Part shown: positions 52,062-60,657 of the stretch, in pieces
Layout: every line of letters starts with the position of its first letter
Position numbering within the stretch: position 1 is the first letter of the stretch
Assembly: GCA_016110215.1 (NCBI GenBank)
Contig: JADWQD010000010.1
Span: 186,001 to 250,000, forward strand
Length of the DNA: 64,000 nt
Direction: 5' to 3'
Origin: Capronia americana
Taxonomy: Eukaryota; Ascomycota; Eurotiomycetes; Chaetothyriales; Herpotrichiellaceae
The notes under the pieces: model-generated
What the model saw: the letters and a program-made list of their open reading frames with translations, nothing else
Told to the model about the DNA's origin: nothing
The model's database searches: none
Position numbers and translations under genes: made by a program

Positions 52062-52789
52062 ATGCCCCTCCTTGCAGAAGGACCAGAAGTTCCCCTGCCC
52101 AACAGCAGCGGCGCAACAGCCCCTTCTGAGGCGGCAGATGTCCCCGCTCGTGTGCGCATCAAAAACCGCCGCAAGACCTATCTCGACCGGCACCCCGAAT
52201 ATTTCGGCCCGCAGCTCGAGCTGGCAGGTGTGCCATTAGCTCTCCCCCAAGCAAGGTAGGTAAGGCGCAAACTCATCTCTGCGCCATAGATCCGCTCCTC
52301 TACGACCGTCTCGTCCGCCGCTTCCAGACTCCCGCGGAGCGCGAAGCCGAAGGTCGCCGCAAGGGATACTCGGGCGTCTTGGAGGCGGACCTGTATCGCA
52401 GCGAGGCGAAGCTAGAAGCGCTGCAGCATCCTGACCCGAACGCCTTGTTCACGTATAGACGAGGTGCGGACGGGGAGATCTTGGCCGAAGAGAAGGATGA
52501 GGTGCCCGCGAACAAAGAGGAGGGGCTTGACAGGTGGAAGTGGGAGATGGAGGCTCGGTTCCTACGAGGCGCGGATGATGACTTCGACTACGATGCCGTT
52601 GACAAGAATTCCGAGTACGATGATCGGGTGGCTGAGGAGAGGGACGCGCAGGATAGGTATTTTGACGAGGAGACGCCAGAGTTCGTGGGTGCAGAGGGAG
52701 ATGGGGAGGGAGAGGAAGAGGCTGTGAGAAATGCGAGCGGGAGCAAGGCCCCCGATTTAAAAGGTGAGACTGGAGTGCAGGATTTTTGA
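52062..52789 (+). CDS. CCDC97-like (DUF2052) protein
   Basis: Two exons, 52062-52227 and 52290-52789, across a 62-nt intron, give 221 residues. The family signature is visible: 'RIKNRRKTYLDRHPEYF' near residues 30-50, 'LLYDRLVRRFQTPAEREAEGR' after the splice, and the acidic C-terminal 'FLRGADDDFDYDAVD', 'YFDEETPEF'. CCDC97 in animals associates with the U2 SF3B splicing factor complex; the fungal protein is likely nuclear with a related role (inference). The tail is Glu/Gly-rich and disordered. Confidence 0.85.
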
Positions 52790-53101
52790 CAGGATTGGAA
52801 TCCGAGGTCGGGAGCCTGGTCCAGGTCCTCGTGGCTATCAATTCGCCCGTCCACAAAGTCCGCATGCACCCTTCAATGCTCTTCGATGCGCTTGGCCGAT
52901 CGAGGAACATACACTACGAGGAGTTCGACCACTTCTCGTTACTATCATTCCGCGTGGCTACAGACGCGGCATGGGCATGGGCCGGTCACCGCAGAAACGC
53001 GAGCCGACATCGGGCATAGCATGGCGTTGAAGGGTATGCGTCCTGAGCCCAGAGATGAGTGTGGTCGATCTGTGTTGGCTCCGATATCCTTGCTTGGCCT
53101 C
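52790..53101. other. Spacer between convergent genes
   Basis: About 310 nt, 3' flanks only. Confidence 0.4.
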
Positions 53102-53635
53102 TCAAGCAGTCAGGATATCGATCGGGTCCATCAAGCCTCTGACGCTACTGGCACATCGGACATGGGGCATCCTCCTGAAGACCTCCTGTCCCTCTGTCTT
53201 CTGCATGAACTCCTGCCACTCTTTGGTCGCAATCCATTCTTGCTGGGCGCGCTTGTCCCGGAATTTCATGATCAGCACGGTATCATGAACTTCTCCTGGA
53301 GGAGGAGCTGGTTTCCTCCGTCGAGAACTCTCGGGCCTGGGATCTGGAATCTCTGTCGGATATGTGTCGAACTTGGAGACCAAAGGAGAGTACGCGGCTT
53401 GCATGCCTAGCCTTGCAATCATCGAATCTAGCTGATGTATCGGCTTGTCGTCTATTCTCCCTCTTCGCACGAGGTCCGGATCGGCGGGTTGGATGTTACG
53501 CTTCATTTGAGAAGCGAAGAAGTAAAACATGCAGGTCAGCGGTCGTTCGCCGTCAGCAGCATGGCGCGCCTGTTGTTCTGCTGTGGTCTTGCTTGCAGCA
53601 TGTTCTTCGCCGAGACTCGTTCGCTGGAGAAGCAT
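53102..53635 (-). CDS. Small protein with possible Dabb/ABM-like barrel half
   Basis: 177 codons from a true ATG at 53635. The C-terminal third has a beta-alpha-alpha-beta pattern like a stress-responsive A/B barrel module: 'VHDTVLIMKFRDKRAQQEW', then helix 'EWQEFMQKTEG', then 'RRMPHVRCASSVRGLM'. The N-terminal two thirds is polar and less convincing, and an intron could be hidden there. A complete barrel would need a second half that I cannot find. Confidence 0.5.
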   Translation of the reverse strand: MLLQRTSLGEEHAASKTTAEQQARHAADGERPLTCMFYFFASQMKRNIQPADPDLVRRGRIDDKPIHQLDSMIARLGMQAAYSPLVSKFDTYPTEIPDPRPESSRRRKPAPPPGEVHDTVLIMKFRDKRAQQEWIATKEWQEFMQKTEGQEVFRRMPHVRCASSVRGLMDPIDILTA

Positions 53636-54560
53636 TGCGTCGTCCTGACAATGAGATCAAGGATGCAATGGCGATGGCGACGAAGGACTATATTTGTATC
53701 GATATCCCACCGTCTGCCACATGAAAGCACGAGGGGAACGGTTCGGTGGCGGCTTACGGAGGACAAGATGCTCGCTTCTCAATCCGGGCAGAGCGACAGG
53801 CACTCGTGATGTGCTTTCCCCGCATTCTGGGGCTTCAATGGGACTGGCTTGAGTGGTGATGATGACCGAATTGGTACTGTAGTTCAGATCTCAACTCAGC
53901 CGGCGCGGCGAGGAGACTCACTCGCCAGTGCGTTTACGTACTCCCTCCTTGGTGTGGATGGTGACTGATCTTGCATTCTCTTTCGCTCGCGAGCGTACAA
54001 GAAGCCAGGTCCAATACCGTGCGTTAGGGTATTAAGTCCTGTTTCTTAAGTCTCATCCTCTTCCTCTGGTGCTTCTCATTTCACATTCGCTCTACAGGTC
54101 AGACAAATCATGCTCAGAATCTGATGGACCCAATGATGATCATGTTGCCGGTGCCTCGTATTGACACCAGCCATCATTGGGCGCTAGTCTAATGGTCACA
54201 ATGATGACCATGTTGCCAGTGCCTCGGATTGACGCCCAGCGGCTTCGTTGGGAGCCCCGATCTGATCGGATCTTTAACCCCACAAACTTTTCTAGCCCCT
54301 CCCCGCTCCTGCGGTCAGGTACGAACGAGTCAGCTGTGAGAGCTCGGCGTCACAGCGATGAATCCGACCGCCGAGAACCGCAGTGTTCGTCCGCTCGTCC
54401 AGATGGTGCGTTCTGCAAATCTGGCCTCTCGTCAACTCCGACCAGGCGAAGCATTGGTTCGACCTGCTACCTGGATGGAGGATATCAGCCGCACGCTGGC
54501 ACGACGACGATATATCCTCGGCAATAAATAGGGCCGGCTCCAGAGTGCAATGCCAGAGTC
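53636..54560. other. Intergenic with imperfect direct repeats
   Basis: About 925 nt. It holds two copies of a roughly 41-bp element (54131-54171 and 54199-54240) upstream of the acyl-CoA synthetase gene. No gene is supported. Confidence 0.5.
54131..54240. repeat. Direct repeat pair with flanking dyad
   Basis: Copies at 54131-54171 and 54199-54240 share most positions (both CAATGATGA.CATGTTGCC.GTGCCTCG). CCAATGATG at the start of the first copy is complementary to CATCATTGG at 54172-54180, forming a 9-bp inverted repeat around it. Located about 320-430 nt before the synthetase start. Confidence 0.8.
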
Positions 54561-56445
54561 ATGCGGGCATTCTTCCGACCGCGGTCATCGCGATGGCCTG
54601 GGCGACTACCACACCTACAAGCACGACGAAGCCTCCTGACCCTAGCCAAAGTGAAGGGCCCCTCAGAACCCCCCTTGCTCGAAGAGACGGTCGGCGAGAA
54701 CTTTTCGCGCATCGTCTCCGCCCACGGTGACCGCGACGCTGTGGTTTCAAGACATCAGAACAAGCGGCTGACATACCATCGACTCGACCTTGACAGCAAT
54801 GTGGTGGCACGGGGACTACAAAGTTTGGGAGTCAAGAAGGGAGACCGAGTTTGTATCTCTCTAGGGAACAATCTGGAATTCGCGACCATTACATATGCCT
54901 TGTTCAAGCTCGGAGCCATCTTGGTGCCCTTGAACCCAGCATTTACAGCTCCTCAAATTATCTCGGCCTTTAACCACCTCTCTGCCACTCATCTTGTCAT
55001 TGGGACCGAGACAAATCTACCATACAAGCCGCCGCGGCCCAATGTGCCGCTTCTCGAAGCCATCGTGCCTGATCTGAAAGGCTCAACGCTGGCTTCGGAG
55101 ACAGTTCCCTCACTCAAAAACATCATCCTTGTGGACAACTCCGCGGGACGAATAGACCCGACTCCTTTCCGGGCAACGACACCATGGGGATCCATATCCC
55201 AAGACTCAGACAGCAGTCCTCCCACGCCAAACGCTCCTTTGTCGAACAATGAGGTGGTCAACATTCAGTTCACCTCTGGGACGACCTCCATGCCAAAGGC
55301 TGCATGTCTGTCGCATCGATCCATCCTGAACAATGGCAATCAAATAGGTGACAGGATGCTTCTGACGCCTGAGGATGTTGTATGCTGCCCGCCACCTCTA
55401 TTCCATTGCTTTGGGTGTATCCTCGGGTACATGGCAACCGCGACGCATGGCTCAGCGATCGTCTTCCCCGCCGAGGCATTCGACCCACTAGCCTCGCTCA
55501 AGGCCGTGCAGGAGGAAAAGGCCACAGCTCTCTACGGGGTTCCGACCATGTTCCTTTCGGAGCTGGAGCTGATCAACGACGAGAAGATCGCCTACGAAGG
55601 CTTCCAGTACCTGCGCACGGGGATCGCAGCAGGGTCGTCTGTCCCGGCTGAATTGATGCGGAAGCTGCACAAGACACTGAATTTGACAGAGTTGACCATC
55701 TGCTACGGCATGACCGAGACATCCCCCGTATCCGCGATGACCACGACCCACGACCCGATTGAGAAACGGATCAACACGGTAGGCCGCCTTCTCCCACACG
55801 TGGAAGCCAAAGTAGTAGACCCATTCGACCACGATCGAATCCTCAATGTGGGAGAGCGTGGCGAACTTGCTGTCCATGGGTATCTGGTCATGAAGGAGTA
55901 CTGGGGCCAGCCCGAAAAGACTGCCGAAGCGATGAAAGCCGATGCAGAAGGCAAAGTCTGGATGCACACGGGTGACGAAGCATTGATCGATGAAGATGGC
56001 TATGTGAGCATCACGGGCCGCATCAAAGATTTGATCATTCGGGGTGGCGAGAATATCCACCCTCTGGAGATTGAGAATTGTCTGTTCGCCCACGACAAGA
56101 TCGCCGAGGTGAGTGTGGTGGGTTTGCCTGATGAGCGGTATGGAGAGGTTGTGGCGGCGTTCGTGGTCAAGAAACATCACTTACCACCGGGCGAGAAGGA
56201 TATTACTCCCGAGGAGGTGAGGAGTTGGGTGAAGGACCGGATGAGCCATCACTTGGTGCCAAAGTATGTGTTCTTTGTGCAGGACTATCCTAAGACGGCG
56301 AGTGGGAAGATTCGTAAGTGCCTACCAGCTTCCGTGATTAGGTTCTTTGGCTGACTATTGTGCTCTTGCAGAGAAGTTCAAGCTCAGAGAATTGGGTCTG
56401 GAACTCCTAAAGCAATCTGAGAAGAAGAGCGAAAATCCTGGCTGA
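54561..56445 (+). CDS. Acyl-CoA synthetase (ACSF2-like, probably mitochondrial)
   Basis: Two exons, 54561-56313 and 56372-56445, across a 58-nt intron, give 608 residues. The adenylate-forming fold is complete: P-loop 'FTSGTTSMPKAA' (motif A3), 'YGMTETSP' (A5), 'HTGDEALIDEDGYVSITGRIKDLIIRGG' region (A7-A8, read in parts) and the C-terminal 'YPKTASGKIQKFK' with the catalytic Lys, restored only by splicing. It activates a fatty or other carboxylic acid to acyl-AMP and then acyl-CoA. The first 28 residues are rich in Arg with no acids and look like a mitochondrial targeting sequence. Closest group is the medium-chain ACSF2 type; acid specificity is not known. Its 3' end converges on IST3, 104 nt away. 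Confidence 0.92.
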
Positions 56446-56548
56446 GTGTTGTGGTGGCCAGCAAGTGTCTAGAAGGTCCTGAATATCTCTTGAGCATTGT
56501 AACCCTGATCTTGGACCGTAAATAGCATATCGAGGAGCATAGCAGGCA

Positions 56549-57514
56549 TCAATCATCATCGCGGCGTCTTGAACGACGATCTCGATCTCGATCTCGCTCC
56601 CGGGAGGACCTCCTCTCCTTGCTGTCTGTGCGCTGATGTCTGTGACGGAGCTCCCTACTCGTCTCTCGGTCCCGACTACGACGGTGACCTTCATCATTGT
56701 GTCTTCGGTGTCTATCATCGTCGCGGTGGTCCCTTTGCCGCTCTTCGCTATGCTCGGTGTCCCGCCGTCGTCTCGATCTCTCGCCGTCATCGGGATCTCG
56801 GTCTCGATGTCTGTGACGGTGCCGGCGATCTCTATCCTCCCCGCCTTCTCCGTCCTCGTCACGTCGGTGTCGGTGTTTCCTCTCACGTTTCCCATTGTCT
56901 CTTTCTTTGGCCCTCTCTACCTCCTCCCTTTTCTCCCGGATGAGATATTCCCGCATAGGGTCTTCTTCCTCGCCCTCCTGCTTGATAGCCAGCATCTCCT
57001 GCAACTCTTGCTCTTCCTTGAGTACATGGCGTCGCTTCTTCCTCCTGTGAGGACCCTCACCGATATCGTCCTCGGTATCGCTCCCTCTCTTTCCATTGGA
57101 ATTCATCCTCTCTTCCGCCTCCTGCAGAGCCTCCAACCTCTCGATGCGATACGTCTCCTCATCCTCATCATCCTTCTTCTTGTATCTCGAATGGTCAACC
57201 CTCAATAACCGGCCCAACACCTCCGCTCCACCCAGATTGTCGACCGCAAGATCACAACTTCTCTGGTCCTCATATTTCAAGAACCCGAACCCTTTACTTT
57301 TGCCGGTCTCTTTGTCGCGAATCAGATTGAGGTGGGTAGGGTTCCCATACTGCGAGAATATAATGCAGACGTCGCCTTCGGTGAGGTCAAGATGTAGGCC
57401 GCCAATGTAGACCCAGGCGGTGTCGCGGTAATCGGCGTGCCAGGAAGCAGAGGGAGGTGTTGCGTTTTCGAGTTCGCGTTTGTTTAGGAGCTGGGTTTGT
57501 CGGATCGCGTTCAT
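56549..57514 (-). CDS. IST3: U2 snRNP/RES complex component IST3 (Snu17/RBMX2)
   Basis: Intronless, 321 residues from the ATG at 57514 (the frame is open further upstream but without a fitting start). Residues about 30-110 are one RRM: RNP2 'VYIGGL', RNP1 'KGFGFLKY', and the conserved lead 'SWHADYRDTAWVYIGGL' that is diagnostic of the IST3/RBMX2 group. The remainder is a long Arg/Asp/Glu/His tail with RD- and RS-type repeats, probably disordered. IST3 is the scaffold of the RES complex with Bud13 and Pml1, active in spliceosome activation. Fungal proteins are longer than yeast IST3 (148 residues) because of this tail. Divergent from DLIC (365 nt between starts). Confidence 0.92.
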   Translation of the reverse strand: MNAIRQTQLLNKRELENATPPSASWHADYRDTAWVYIGGLHLDLTEGDVCIIFSQYGNPTHLNLIRDKETGKSKGFGFLKYEDQRSCDLAVDNLGGAEVLGRLLRVDHSRYKKKDDEDEETYRIERLEALQEAEERMNSNGKRGSDTEDDIGEGPHRRKKRRHVLKEEQELQEMLAIKQEGEEEDPMREYLIREKREEVERAKERDNGKRERKHRHRRDEDGEGGEDRDRRHRHRHRDRDPDDGERSRRRRDTEHSEERQRDHRDDDRHRRHNDEGHRRSRDRETSRELRHRHQRTDSKERRSSRERDRDRDRRSRRRDDD

Positions 57515-57879
57515 GGTGACTGCCACTTGAAGAATTGAAGAAGGTTCTACACGCAGGTGCCAGAAGCCAGCACGTCCATCGTCCAAGGTGTTACAAGAGC
57601 CGTTAAGACGCAAATTCTGGCGTCGACGCCTGCGGAGAAATATCTTAAGCGGCCTATGACGCTTAAAACTAAGCTTAAATTTATACTTAGGGGGATTTTC
57701 CACGGTGCGCCATATGCGGAGAAGACGCGATCTGCGAACCCCAAAAGTTCATCTTCAGTTCATCCACGCGTCCACCATTTTAATTATGTGTACAGTATCG
57801 CATTGGGCACTGAGCTTCCAGCAGCTAGCGTTCTCCTGCACCTAATCGCCGCCGCGCAAGAATAGATCCTTTGTTGATA
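57515..57879. other. Divergent promoter of IST3 and DLIC
   Basis: 365 nt between opposite starts. Around 57640-57690 the sequence is A/T-rich with two CTTAAA/GCTTAA words, possible core promoter elements. Confidence 0.45.
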
Positions 57880-59724
57880 ATGCTGACAGCGTCTCAACCA
57901 ACATCCGCCTTCCCTCGCCTATCCCCATCAACCACACCTGCTCCCTCTTCCCTCCGCCGCCCCGGCAGCAAAGATGGCGACAAGCAGGCAATATGGGTTC
58001 CGATGCTCAACAGAGCCTCCAAAGGGAAGGATCTGTCCGAAAAACAACTCATCGTCCTAGGTGGCACGCCCGACCAACAGCGCGAATTCCTCGACCATTT
58101 AAACCCTCCGAACCAGCGGCCTCGGTATGCCAACAACGACAGAAGGCGGCAGCCACGCACGGTACCGACGTCAAATCGCTACGCACTGGGGTACACATAC
58201 CACGATGTGCTGGACGCTGATCAGGAGGACGTCTTGGCCCGGCTGAACGTGTACATGCTTGCGCATCCATCCGCGAGCTTTGCACCACTACTCAAGCCAC
58301 TTTTGACGCAGAAGACGGTCAAACACACCTTGATCACCATCCTCCTCGACTGGTCAGATCCCTTGAAATGGGCCAGGCAACTACGACAGTGGATTCGCTT
58401 ACTCCGGGCCGTGATCCTAACGCTCGACGAGCAGACGAAGATGGAAATGGAAGAAGTCATAACGGCGTGGAAGGAGAAAAGAGTCGGTCCCGACGCACCT
58501 TCTGCACAGCTGGGCGGCGGGAACAAGGATTCCGTGGAGCAGAAGTCGATCGTACCGCCTGGACCGGGCGAATGGGATGAGGGGCTCGGGATCCCACTGT
58601 CCGTGGTGTGTATACAAGCCGAGAAGATCCAGAACCTGGAACGCGACTACGGCTGGGGCGAGGATCAGTTTGACTTTCTGATGCAGTGGCTCCGCTGCGT
58701 ATTACTCAAGCACGGCTCGTCGTTGGTGTACACGGCGACTTTCGACTCGAACAACGTCCGGACGTTGATCCATTCGAGCTTGAGCATCCACTCGCTCTTG
58801 AAACGGGAAGTCGCAAAACACAACATCGTCGACCGGGACAAGATCCTCGTTCCTCCAAACTGGGATTCATGGGGCAAGATCCGCATCTTGAAGGAAGGAT
58901 TCGACCCCGAGGCCGTGGCGAACGCATGGTCCGTCGAGATCCAGTCACCACCTGACGACAAATTGGATCTCTCATCGAGACCGACGGGCGGCTCCGAGCA
59001 AGATAACGCCACGCCGAACGGCGAGGACGCAGATTCAGCAGTACATCTCTTCGAGTCGACCCTCCGGCATCCCAATTCTGCGTCCCAGACCTTCCAACCG
59101 CGCTCCCAGGACGAAACGGTTTCGGTGCCCTCCGTCCAGGAGTTCCTCCAAGCCCAATATGACGTCCTCGAGAAACTCAAGGCCGAGGATGAGAAGGCAG
59201 ACCGCAAGTCTCGCAAGGGAGCTCCTGCACCCACGGGGTCTGGCGTGGCAGGAAGTGTTGACGGCGGCAGCGAGGACGTCGGTCCCAAAGGCGTGAGCAA
59301 TCCGAGGATGGCGGAACATATCGGCCCCTATCAGATTAATGTGAATGGGATTGACTTTGACGCCGAGGAGGCGACGAGACGGTTGAGAGAACGGGAAAGT
59401 GAACGGCAGAACGCAAAGAACCCGCCTTCTACTTCCGGCCTAGCGGGGACGAGTACGCCCATGAGGAGAATGGGGAGTGATCACGGCGCGGGTGGTAGCG
59501 AAGGCACACAGACCCCGACAGCCAACGCGGCGGGGAAGCAGAGTAACGAAGCGATGTCGCAGTTCTTTGCCAATCTGATAAACAAGAAGGATAAGAGGGC
59601 GGCTGGGGGTGCGAATGCCAGTGCGAGCGCGAGTCCCACGCGTGCACCGCATGGAGGATCCGGTTCGCTCGTCAGGGGCACTAGTTCACGGGATATCGGT
59701 GGAGAGGGGAGGAGGGAGAGCTGA
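57880..59724 (+). CDS. Dynein light intermediate chain
   Basis: Intronless, 614 residues from the ATG at 57880. DLIC links the cytoplasmic dynein heavy chain to cargo adaptors. The Ras-like N-terminal domain (about 35-330) is recognisable: a degenerate P-loop 'LIVLGGTPDQQREFL' that lacks the GK[ST] of nucleotide-binding forms (usual for fungal members), 'GYTYHDVLDADQEDVLARLNVY', 'ITILLDWSDPLKWARQLRQWIRLLR' (read in parts) and 'GLGIPLSVVCIQAEKIQ'. The C-terminal 280 residues are Ser/Pro/Gly-rich and disordered, with one helical segment around 410-435 ('QEFLQAQYDVLEKLKAED') that may be the adaptor-binding helix. Confidence 0.92.
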   Translation: MLTASQPTSAFPRLSPSTTPAPSSLRRPGSKDGDKQAIWVPMLNRASKGKDLSEKQLIVLGGTPDQQREFLDHLNPPNQRPRYANNDRRRQPRTVPTSNRYALGYTYHDVLDADQEDVLARLNVYMLAHPSASFAPLLKPLLTQKTVKHTLITILLDWSDPLKWARQLRQWIRLLRAVILTLDEQTKMEMEEVITAWKEKRVGPDAPSAQLGGGNKDSVEQKSIVPPGPGEWDEGLGIPLSVVCIQAEKIQNLERDYGWGEDQFDFLMQWLRCVLLKHGSSLVYTATFDSNNVRTLIHSSLSIHSLLKREVAKHNIVDRDKILVPPNWDSWGKIRILKEGFDPEAVANAWSVEIQSPPDDKLDLSSRPTGGSEQDNATPNGEDADSAVHLFESTLRHPNSASQTFQPRSQDETVSVPSVQEFLQAQYDVLEKLKAEDEKADRKSRKGAPAPTGSGVAGSVDGGSEDVGPKGVSNPRMAEHIGPYQINVNGIDFDAEEATRRLRERESERQNAKNPPSTSGLAGTSTPMRRMGSDHGAGGSEGTQTPTANAAGKQSNEAMSQFFANLINKKDKRAAGGANASASASPTRAPHGGSGSLVRGTSSRDIGGEGRRES

Positions 59725-60657
59725 GGAGGTGTTAAGGAGGTGCCGTGAGAGAAGGGTGCGAGGATTGGTTTTGAGTCGAGCGTTCGAGCATCAAGACCGA
59801 GAGGCAGAGTGAGTGTGTCCTGCTCGAGTTGGATACAGATTGTATGGCAGCGAAGTGCCTTCATCCAATACGGACAGTCAAGCAAGAAACAAAACATCAG
59901 TTCCGTTCGTCTGTCTATAGCCATCCATTCTTCTCGCCCAGGGATTGTTGTCAATGGCCTTGAAGCATGCATCTGCAGCCCTTAACCCGTACCGACCTCT
60001 TGTGTAGGAGTTGACCAAATCTCCTCGCTGACCGTACGTGGTGAACTTGCTGGGAATACGGGATGGACTCCTACTGTGAGGCCTGTGGCAGCCACGATCC
60101 ACACTGGCAGTATTTATTCGACAGTTCAGACCTTCGTCACTCTTGTCCTCTTACACAGCATTACACCTCAGTATACGATACGTCAACACTACCTTTCTTC
60201 GACTTTGCAGCTCCTCCAGTGAGGGACATTGCCTTGGAATAGTTTAGCCTCGACAAACAACACACAGCCTCGCTAACTACGCTTGGCATAGTGTTGCGTT
60301 GATGCCTTTGAATGCCACCCCTCTTCCTGTAGAAGTTATTCTCATACATGTATTGCTAGGAACCCTCTGTCTAACGGGCACGTCTCAAAGACCGATCACT
60401 ACATCTTCTCGTCCTGTCCACTGCCTTAAAAACGCCTGCTACCTGGCGAAGACCTGCATTGGCTGCCGCTGACAAGATCCTAGGCCAATTCCGTTGACCT
60501 TGGAAGTGCATGTCACCTCGACCCGTCGTCCACGAAGATCAAGGCAGCTAGACGGGAAGAACCAACCCACATCAGCCTGTTGGCTATATCCTTTCCTATC
60601 CCTCCTCGCGAGTGGTGACACGTCCAAAACTCCTCAATATTGGTACTCCCGGGAAAC
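59725..60657. other. Intergenic, nothing recognised
   Basis: About 930 nt between DLIC and the HET gene. Only short frames. The last 200 nt are C/T-rich, the likely leader of the HET gene. Confidence 0.45.

Noticed and set aside
55488..56180. 230-codon minus-strand frame antisense to the acyl-CoA synthetase
   Set aside because: Fully inside a well supported gene and without domain features.
58665..59300. 211-codon minus-strand frame antisense to DLIC
   Set aside because: Ser/Pro-rich mirror of the DLIC linker; no independent support.
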